Assembly (NCBI GenBank): GCA_013298455.1
Contig: JAAFHR010000043.1
Coordinates: forward strand, 1-12,721
DNA: 12,721 nt
Direction of reading: 5' to 3'
Source: Betaproteobacteria bacterium
Lineage (GTDB): Bacteria > Pseudomonadota > Gammaproteobacteria > Burkholderiales > Casimicrobiaceae
Positions 7,135-12,721 of this stretch are shown in pieces (within the stretch, counting starts at the first letter, position 1; each line of letters starts with the position of its first letter). The position numbers and the translations under genes are program-made. Below the pieces are notes generated by a model. The model was not told the origin of the DNA and did no database searches. It worked only from the letters and a program-made list of their open reading frames with translations.

Positions 7135-8583
7135 ATGACGCAATCTAAATCGCGCGTTGTCTCCATTGCATCTCGTTCGAGTAAAGCTCGTCCGACGAAG
7201 CTCGCCACGAAGCTTTTCGTGCTCGATACCAACGTGATGATGCACGACCCGACTTCGATTTACCGATTCGAAGAGCACGACATTCATCTGCCGATTTGCA
7301 CACTCGAAGAGCTCGATAACAACAAAAAAGGCACCTTCGAAGTCAATCGAAACGCACGGCAAGTTTCGCGTTTTCTCGATGAGCTGGTCACCGATTTCGA
7401 AAACGGCATCGCCGACGGTATTCCGCTCAATGTGGCTTCTCGCGGCGCAGCCACAGGCCGATTGTTTTTGCAAACGGAGCCGCTCTCGGTAGAGCTGCCC
7501 GCATCGTTCGCCCCTGGCAAAGCCGATAACGAAATCATCGCGGTGTGTCTGCACCTGAAAAAGAAAGAACCGAAACGGCACGTCGTGCTCGTCTCGAAAG
7601 ACATCAACATGCGCATCAAAGCGCGTGCGCTCGATGTGGACGCCGAGGACTACTTCAACGACAAAGTGCTCGAAGACTCCGATCTGCTCTACACCGGCAT
7701 GATGGAGCTGCCTGCAGACTTTTGGGAGAAGCACAGCAAGGGCGTTGAAAGCTGGCAGCAGGGCGGCTCCACGTTCTACAAAATCTCCGGCCCGATCGTG
7801 CCCAAGCTTTTGGTGAACCAGTTTGTCTACACCGAGGTTGACACGCCGTTTTACGCGCGGGTCACAGCGGTCGAAGGCAAGATCGCAACGCTGCAAACGC
7901 TTCGTGATTTCGGTCATCACAAAAACGCGGTGTGGGGTATCACCGCGAGAAATCGTGAGCAGAATTACGCGCTCAATTTGCTGATGAATCCTGATATCGA
8001 TTTCGTCACGCTCCTCGGTCAAGCGGGCACAGGAAAAACGCTCTTGACCCTAGCTGCTGGTTTGCAGCTCACGCTCGATCAAAAGATTTACAACGAAATC
8101 ATCATGACTCGCGTCACCGTGCCGGTCGGTGAAGACATCGGTTTCCTACCCGGCACCGAAGAGGAAAAAATGACGCCGTGGATGGGCGCGCTCGAAGACA
8201 ACCTAGATGTGTTGATGGGCGCCGACAACGACGCTGGCGAATGGGGCAGGGCAGCGAGCAACGAATTAATTCGTTCACGCGTGAAAGTGAAGAGCTTAAA
8301 TTTCATGCGCGGCAGAACGTTTCTAAACAAGCTCCTAATCATCGACGAAGCGCAAAACCTCACACCGAAGCAAATGAAAACGCTCGTCACTCGCGCCGGT
8401 CCCGGCACGAAAGTGGTCTGCCTTGGCAACATCGCGCAGATCGACACGCCGTATCTCTCCGAGGGCTCGTCGGGTTTGACCTACGTTGTTGATCGCTTTA
8501 AGGGCTGGGAGCACGGCGGGCATGTCACGCTGCAGCGCGGCGAGCGGTCTAGGCTGGCTGATTACGCGGCGGAGATTCTCTAG
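7135..8583 (+). CDS. PhoH family ATPase with N-terminal PIN domain (PhoH2/YlaK type)
   Basis: The 482-residue product fuses a PIN-type endoribonuclease domain to a PhoH ATPase, as in PhoH2 proteins, which unwind and cleave RNA. The PIN part (about 26-165) shows the expected acidic set: Asp31 in VLDTNVMMHDP, Glu58/59 in TLEELD, Asp131 in KADNEI, and Asp156 in VSKDINMR. The PhoH part (about 270-482) has Walker A GQAGTGKT (295-302), the TRVTVPVGEDIGFLPG segment (325-340), and Walker B LLIIDEAQN (400-408), ending in LQRGERSRLADYAAEIL. All key residues are present and the length is normal for the family, so the protein is probably active. It is cytoplasmic. It stands alone, with 511 bp before it and 246 bp after it, and a palindromic repeat begins three bases after its stop. 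It is distinct from the shorter PhoH lacking PIN encoded beside ybeY. Confidence 0.95.
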   Translation: MTQSKSRVVSIASRSSKARPTKLATKLFVLDTNVMMHDPTSIYRFEEHDIHLPICTLEELDNNKKGTFEVNRNARQVSRFLDELVTDFENGIADGIPLNVASRGAATGRLFLQTEPLSVELPASFAPGKADNEIIAVCLHLKKKEPKRHVVLVSKDINMRIKARALDVDAEDYFNDKVLEDSDLLYTGMMELPADFWEKHSKGVESWQQGGSTFYKISGPIVPKLLVNQFVYTEVDTPFYARVTAVEGKIATLQTLRDFGHHKNAVWGITARNREQNYALNLLMNPDIDFVTLLGQAGTGKTLLTLAAGLQLTLDQKIYNEIIMTRVTVPVGEDIGFLPGTEEEKMTPWMGALEDNLDVLMGADNDAGEWGRAASNELIRSRVKVKSLNFMRGRTFLNKLLIIDEAQNLTPKQMKTLVTRAGPGTKVVCLGNIAQIDTPYLSEGSSGLTYVVDRFKGWEHGGHVTLQRGERSRLADYAAEIL

Positions 8584-8586
8584 CTT

Positions 8587-8685
8587 TGTCATGTTGAGCG
8601 GAGCGAAACATCGGGTGCTTAGGCGATCTGTTTCGCTGAACGGAGTGCGGGTGCTGGCTGATCCTTCGCTTTGCTCAGGATGACA
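8587..8685 (+). repeat. REPIN-like palindromic repeat, copy 2 (99 bp)
   Basis: This has the same length and arm design as the element at 224-322 but the opposite orientation on the chromosome. The left arm (8587-8612) begins TGTCATGTTGAGCGGAG and the right arm (8660-8685) ends CTCAGGATGACA. Compared with copy 1 in matching orientation, the arms differ at 3 of 26 and 1 of 26 positions, while the 47-nt core is largely different. It starts three bases after the phoH stop codon, so it would form the 3' end of the phoH mRNA and may act as a terminator-like or stabilising hairpin; no T-run follows. Confidence 0.85.
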
Positions 8686-8721
8686 AACCAGCACGTAGAC
8701 GCCCACGAGCGATAAGCCCAC

Positions 8722-8743
8722 GTTTGGAGCCCTCACTCCAAAC
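8722..8743. promoter_or_regulatory. Perfect dyad upstream of the FadJ-like gene
   Basis: GTTTGGAG (8722-8729) and CTCCAAAC (8736-8743) are perfectly complementary across a six-base spacer. There is no T-run on either side, so a terminator is unlikely. Its position, about 90 bp before a beta-oxidation gene, suits a repressor operator, for example of a TetR-type fatty-acid regulator. That is inferred from position and symmetry only. Confidence 0.4.
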
Positions 8744-8748
8744 TAAAA

Positions 8749-8784
8749 CGGTCGTTTAAACGGCCGCGCTCTGCGGCGTACACT
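8749..8784 (+). promoter_or_regulatory. Palindrome GTTTAAAC with possible promoter for the FadJ-like gene
   Basis: CGGTCGTTTAAACGGCCG (8749-8766) is an 18-bp palindrome with a single mismatched pair. TTTAAA inside it (8755-8760) could serve as a -35 (4 of 6) to TACACT (8779-8784, 4 of 6) with an 18-base spacer. A protein bound to the palindrome would then cover the -35. The promoter match is weak; the palindrome itself is clear. Confidence 0.35.
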
Positions 8785-8829
8785 CCGAGCTTCCCTGAGA
8801 CTCCGCGCCCGCTTGGGCCATTGGCAGCT

Positions 8830-10923
8830 ATGACCACACGTTACGAAGTTCGCGATGGCGTCGCCATCCTCACCCTCGACAACGCGCCCGTGAATGGGCT
8901 CTCTTATGCGGTGCGTGCGGCGTATGCCGAAGGCCTCGCCAAAGCCAACGCCGACGCGGCGGTCAAGGCCATCGTCGTCACTGGCGCGGGCAAGGCATTC
9001 TCTGGCGGCGCAGACATCAAAGAATTCGGCTCGCCCAAGGCGCTCACTGAGCCGAACTTGGGCTCGATCATTCGTGCGACCGAAATGTCCGACAAGCCGG
9101 TGATCGCTGCGATCCACACGACTTGCATGGGCGGTGGTTTGGAATTGGCGCTGGGCTGTCATTACCGCGTTACATCACCGGGTGCAAACATCGCGCTGCC
9201 AGAAGTGAAATTGGGCCTCCTGCCCGGCGCGGGTGGCACGGTGCGCTTGCCGCGTGTGGTCGGTGTTGAAGCCGCGGTGAACATCATCGTTTCTGGCGAA
9301 CCCGTGAAGAGCGAATTCATCGCCAGCTTCCCCGGTCAGAAACTCTTTGACAAAGTGATCGAAGGCGATTTGCTGACGGGTGCGATTGCGTTTGCAAACG
9401 AGAAAGCGGATGTGCGTCCGCTGCCGTTGGTGCGTGACCTCAAAACAGGTCACCCCGACGCAGACGCATTCTTTGGTTTCGCGCGAAACACCGCCAAAGC
9501 GATGGCGAAAAATTTCCCAGCGCCCGCGAAGTGCGTTGATGCTGTGCAAAACGCGACGCGGATGAAATTTGACGATGCGCTCGCCGCAGAGCGCGAGATG
9601 TTCGTGGCGCTGATGATGACGCCGGAGAGCAAATCACTGCGCCATCTATTTTTCGCAGAACGTGCCGCGTCAAAAATTCCTGACGTACCCGAAGACACCA
9701 AAACGCGAGACGTCAAAAAAGTCGGCATCATTGGTGCGGGCACTATGGGCGGCGGCATCGGGATGAATTTCCTCAACGCAGGCATCCCAGTCATCATCCT
9801 TGAGATGAAGCAAGAGGCTATTGATAAAGGCTTCGGCGTGATTCGTAAAAACTACGAAGCGCAGGTCGCCAAGAAAAAGCTCAAGCAAGACGTTTTGGAT
9901 ACCCGAATGAGCATGCTCACCAGCACGCTCGACTACGCGGATTTGAAGGACTGCGACCTGATCATCGAAGCCGTGTTCGAAGAGATCGGCGTGAAGCAAA
10001 AAGTGATGGAAGCGCTTGATGCTGTAGCTAAGCCCGGCGCGATTCTGGCGACCAATACCTCAACGCTCGATGTCAACAAAATCGCGAGTTTCACCAAGCG
10101 TCCGCAAGATGTCGTGGGCATGCATTTCTTCTCGCCAGCCAACGTCATGAAACTGCTCGAAGTGGTTCGTGGCGAAAAAACGGCGAAGGATGTTTTGGCG
10201 ACGGTGATGGCGATCTCGAAAAAGATCAAGAAAACCGCCGTGATTTCGGGTGTGTGCGACGGCTTCATCGGCAATCGAATGATCGAGCAATACGGCCGCC
10301 AAGGCGGCTTCTTGCTCGACGAGGGCTGCACGCCACAGCAGGTCGACAAAGCCGTCGAAAAATTCGGCTTCGCGATGGGGCCATTCCGGATGGGCGATTT
10401 GGCGGGCAACGATATTGGTTGGGCGATTCGCAAACGTCGTTATGGCGAAAAGCCCAACATGCGCTATTCGAAAACGGCTGATTTGCTCTGCGAGCAAGGC
10501 CGCTTCGGGCAAAAGGTGGGTAAGGGTTGGTACGACTACGTACCCGGAAAGCGGGATGCCATTCCAAACGCCGACGTTGAGGCCATGATCGCCAAACACC
10601 GCGAATCGTTGGGCATCAAGCCCCGAAAAATTTCGGATGATGAAATCGTGCATCGCTTGGTGCTCTCGCTCGTGAACGAAGCGGCGCACATTTTGGAAGA
10701 GGGCATCGCCAACAAAGCGAGCGACATCGACATCGTCTACATCTATGGTTACGGTTTCCCACCGCATCGCGGCGGCCCGATGAACTACGCCGATCAGCTC
10801 GGCTTGTTTAACGTCGTGCAGATGATGAACAAGTTCGCCAAGAATCCGCTCGATGATGCGAATTTCTGGAAGCCCGCGCCGCTATTGGCGAAGCTGGTGG
10901 CTGAAGGTAAGTCGTTTAACTAA
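8830..10923 (+). CDS. Bifunctional enoyl-CoA hydratase / 3-hydroxyacyl-CoA dehydrogenase (FadJ/FadB-like)
   Basis: The 697-residue enzyme fuses two beta-oxidation activities. The N-terminal crotonase fold (about 1-280) has oxyanion-hole segments SGGADIKEF (58-66) and CMGGGLELALGC (99-110), and both catalytic glutamates are in place, Glu105 and Glu125 (in LPEVKLGLLPGAGG). The dehydrogenase part (about 295-697) has the NAD motif GIIGAGTMGGGI (299-310), catalytic His432 in GMHFFSPANVMKLLE, and CDGFIGNRM (476-484), followed by two helical C-terminal domains. It hydrates trans-2-enoyl-CoA and oxidises 3-hydroxyacyl-CoA with NAD in the cytoplasm. The length fits stand-alone peroxisomal-MFE-like bacterial forms near 700 residues. 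The ATG at 8830 begins the usual crotonase start. A TTG at 8821 would add three residues. No good Shine-Dalgarno is seen at either. A thiolase lies downstream past an M20 gene, giving a nearly complete beta-oxidation cluster. I cannot separate FadB from FadJ here. Confidence 0.93.
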   Translation: MTTRYEVRDGVAILTLDNAPVNGLSYAVRAAYAEGLAKANADAAVKAIVVTGAGKAFSGGADIKEFGSPKALTEPNLGSIIRATEMSDKPVIAAIHTTCMGGGLELALGCHYRVTSPGANIALPEVKLGLLPGAGGTVRLPRVVGVEAAVNIIVSGEPVKSEFIASFPGQKLFDKVIEGDLLTGAIAFANEKADVRPLPLVRDLKTGHPDADAFFGFARNTAKAMAKNFPAPAKCVDAVQNATRMKFDDALAAEREMFVALMMTPESKSLRHLFFAERAASKIPDVPEDTKTRDVKKVGIIGAGTMGGGIGMNFLNAGIPVIILEMKQEAIDKGFGVIRKNYEAQVAKKKLKQDVLDTRMSMLTSTLDYADLKDCDLIIEAVFEEIGVKQKVMEALDAVAKPGAILATNTSTLDVNKIASFTKRPQDVVGMHFFSPANVMKLLEVVRGEKTAKDVLATVMAISKKIKKTAVISGVCDGFIGNRMIEQYGRQGGFLLDEGCTPQQVDKAVEKFGFAMGPFRMGDLAGNDIGWAIRKRRYGEKPNMRYSKTADLLCEQGRFGQKVGKGWYDYVPGKRDAIPNADVEAMIAKHRESLGIKPRKISDDEIVHRLVLSLVNEAAHILEEGIANKASDIDIVYIYGYGFPPHRGGPMNYADQLGLFNVVQMMNKFAKNPLDDANFWKPAPLLAKLVAEGKSFN

Positions 10924-10973
10924 CGGCAGGACGACGATCAGCTATGTCCCGTCGCTGCAGGTATTGCGCCGAT

Positions 10974-11078
10974 AGTCCCTCCCCCTTCAGGGGGGAGGTT
11001 AGGAGGGGGATGGTTTTCCGTTCGATTTCCGAAGAAGACCATCCCCTCTCTAGCCCTCCCCTTGAAGCGGAGGGGACT
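10974..11078. repeat. GC-rich palindromic repeat element (105 bp), second family
   Basis: Two 45-nt arms (10974-11018 and 11034-11078) are complementary at 34 of 45 positions, around a 15-nt spacer. Each arm can also fold by itself: the left has CCTCCCCC paired with GGGGGAGG (10978-10985 with 10991-10998). The design matches dispersed proteobacterial repeats whose translations read like SPPLQGEG. It begins 50 bp after the FadJ-like stop codon and ends 29 bp before the M20 start, so it may set different mRNA levels for the two; that is inferred. It is unrelated in sequence to the 99-bp elements. Confidence 0.75.
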
Positions 11079-11098
11079 TTGCGGCGTGCCAAATCGTC

Positions 11099-11102
11099 GG
11101 AG
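11099..11102 (+). promoter_or_regulatory. Ribosome binding site of the M20 gene
   Basis: GGAG lies five bases before the ATG at 11108, supporting that start. Confidence 0.5.
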
Positions 11103-11107
11103 TTCGC

Positions 11108-12597
11108 ATGAAGACCATCAAACTGATCGTCATTGCTGTGCTCGCCCTGCTAGCCGCGCTCATCATTGGACTGCTAGCAAAAACTTTTCTGACCCCCAGT
11201 AAGCAATTGCAGGTGAAGCCAGTGAATGCCATCGCGGTGGATGGGACGGCGGCCGCCGCTCGGCTCGGAGCGGCGGTCCGTTTGCAAACCATCTCGTCGG
11301 CCGCCGACCCAGAGGCAAACGCCGATGCGTTCAAAGCGCTGCACGCACATCTCGAAACGAGTTTTCCCAAGTTCCATGCGGCGGCAAAGCGCGAGTTGAT
11401 CGGCGGCTACGGCTTGCTCTACACGCTCGCTGGCACGGATTCCGCAGCGAAACCGATTGCGCTCTTGGCGCACCAAGACGTCGTTCCCATCGCGCCCGGC
11501 ACGGAGAAAGATTGGTCGCAGCCGCCGTTTTCTGGCGTGGTTGCGGATGGCTTCGTTTGGGGGCGCGGCGCGTGGGATAACAAAAGCAATTTGATGTCGC
11601 AGCTTGAGGCGATTGAACTGTTTTTGGCCTCGGGAGCAAAGCCAAATCGAACGATCTACTTTTTCTTCGGGCACGACGAAGAGGTGGGCGGTCGACGCGG
11701 CGCATTGGCGCTGGCTGAGCGCTTCAAAAAAGACGGTGTGAAGCTCGATTTCGTGTTGGACGAAGGTACGCTCATCGTTGAGGGCATCCTCAAAGGACTC
11801 GACAAACCCGCAGCGCTCATCGGCATGGCGGAAAAGGGCTACCTGACGTTGTTGCTGCAAGCCACAGCCACACCGGGCATTCATCGATGCCGCCACCGAC
11901 CGCGAAACAAACCGCCATCGGGATGCTGAGTGCCGCGCTCGGTCGGCTCGAAGACAAACAGTTTCCGGTCGAAATTCGTGGTCTTGCTGCAGACATGTTC
12001 GACACCCTCGCGCCTGAGATGAATTTGCTCAATCGCGTGGTGCTCTCAAACCTGTGGCTCACCAAGCCCATCGTTGAATCACAGCTCGCCAAGGGCGCAA
12101 GCACGGCGGCGTTGCTCAGAACCACAACAGCTTTGACGGTGGTCAATGCCGGCGAGCGTGACAACGTGTTGCCCGGTCGCGCCGAGGCGCAGGTGAACTT
12201 TCGCGTGCAGCCAGGTGTGACCTCGGACGACGTGGTGAAACACACCTTGCTCGCCGTCGGTGAATCGCCGATCAAGGTCGAAAAGAAACCCGGTTTCGCC
12301 GAGCCGTCAAAGGTTGCCCGAACCGATGCACCGGGCTATCAGGCCATCGCCAAAACGCTTCGCCAATTGCACGGGGATATGGTCGTCGCGCCCTCACTGA
12401 TGCTCGGCGGCACGGATGCACGGCATTTTGATGACGTAGCCGACAACGTCTACCGCTTCTCGCCGGTTCGCGCCGGAGCAAGCGATTTGCCGCGCTTCCA
12501 CGGCACCAATGAGCGCATTTCAACTGCCAATTACGTCGAGATGATCCAGTTTTATTTTCAGCTGCTGCGCAACGTTAACGCAGACGCTAAACCTTAA
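11108..12597 (+). pseudogene. M20 family metallopeptidase (carboxypeptidase S/PM20D1-like), frameshifted
   Basis: Two overlapping frames (11108-11929 and 11887-12597) are the halves of one enzyme of about 496 residues, a normal family length. The first half has an N-terminal membrane anchor (about 5-27), metal-site His122 in LLAHQDVVP, WSQPPFSGVVADGFVWGRGA (136-155), bridging Asp157, the catalytic pair Glu191/Glu192 in FGHDEEVGG, and Asp218. Reading is correct to PG (codon at 11876-11878). The family then expects PGHSSMPP, and adding one C after 11878 restores HSSM and joins the second frame exactly at the ATG at 11887. The second half keeps the dimerisation region and the last metal ligand in GGTDARHF. 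All other catalytic residues are intact, so this is either a recent mutation or a sequencing error. Family members hydrolyse peptides or N-acyl amino acids outside the cytoplasm or at the membrane. It lies between two beta-oxidation genes, 28 bp before the thiolase. Confidence 0.88.
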
Positions 12598-12614
12598 TTC
12601 GTATTGATACCCAA

Positions 12615-12619
12615 AGAGG
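12615..12619 (+). promoter_or_regulatory. Ribosome binding site of the thiolase gene
   Basis: AGAGG lies six bases before the ATG at 12626, a well-placed Shine-Dalgarno, stronger than that of the FadJ-like gene. Confidence 0.6.
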
Positions 12620-12625
12620 CTCACC

Positions 12626-12721
12626 ATGACTGATGCAGTAATCGTCTCCACCGCCCGCACTCCGCTCGCCAAGAGCTGGAAAGGCGCGTTCAACATGACC
12701 CACGGCGCAACGCTCGCAGGA
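12626..12721 (+). CDS. Thiolase (acetyl-CoA C-acyltransferase), N-terminal part, runs off the window
   Basis: The 32 visible codons read MTDAVIVSTARTPLAKSWKG followed by AFNMTHGATLAG. This is the standard opening of thiolases (first beta strand, then S-T-A-R-T-P, then a G-x-F segment and T-H-G-A-x-L-A). The catalytic Cys and the His/Cys of the C-terminal half lie outside the window. Thiolases cleave 3-ketoacyl-CoA to acetyl-CoA and a shortened acyl-CoA, the step after the FadJ-like enzyme. The strong ribosome binding site and 28-bp gap suggest cotranscription with the M20 gene, probably starting at the FadJ-like gene. An acetoacetyl-CoA thiolase is a less likely alternative. Confidence 0.9.
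   Translation, partial: MTDAVIVSTARTPLAKSWKGAFNMTHGATLAG

Noticed and set aside
6944..7138. Forward reading frame overlapping the phoH start by ATGA, which could look like a coupled leader peptide
   Set aside because: It has no ribosome binding site, a Pro/Arg-rich composition typical of non-coding GC-rich DNA, and no motif. The overlap alone is weak evidence.

Overview
The window reads as chromosome of a Gram-negative proteobacterium. The gene types (PIN-PhoH protein, FadJ-like fused beta-oxidation enzyme followed by a thiolase, PQQ sugar dehydrogenase with an exported c-type cytochrome) and the moderately high GC suggest a beta- or gammaproteobacterium. A betaproteobacterium is my preference, from general resemblance only. 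No phage, transposase, CRISPR or plasmid genes and no RNA genes were seen.

Left block (about 379-6623, minus strand): transcription runs right to left from a PQQ-dependent sugar dehydrogenase-like secreted protein (4311-6623) into a secreted multidomain c-type cytochrome (1436-4306), essentially without a gap. An 88-bp gap then leads to a TerB-like/DUF697-like protein (379-1347). The first two proteins look like a periplasmic or extracellular oxidoreductase pair. Each carries two dockerin-like calcium-loop units, at the C-terminus of the dehydrogenase and the N-terminus of the cytochrome, so four units lie side by side across the gene boundary.

Centre: a 511-bp divergent intergenic region (6624-7134) with an AT-rich core and inverted repeats separates this block from the plus-strand block.

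Right block (7135-12721, plus strand): a PIN-PhoH RNA helicase/nuclease-type gene; a fused enoyl-CoA hydratase/3-hydroxyacyl-CoA dehydrogenase (FadJ-like); an M20-family amidohydrolase broken by one missing base; and the first 32 codons of a thiolase that runs off the window. The FadJ-like enzyme and thiolase would perform the last three steps of fatty-acid beta-oxidation. The M20 gene between them resembles the carboxypeptidase S/PM20D1 branch.

Three palindromic repeat elements of two families sit just downstream of gene ends: two 99-bp REPIN-like elements (after the TerB-like gene and after phoH) and one 105-bp GC-rich element (after the FadJ-like gene). Two clean dyads lie upstream of the FadJ-like gene and could be operators.
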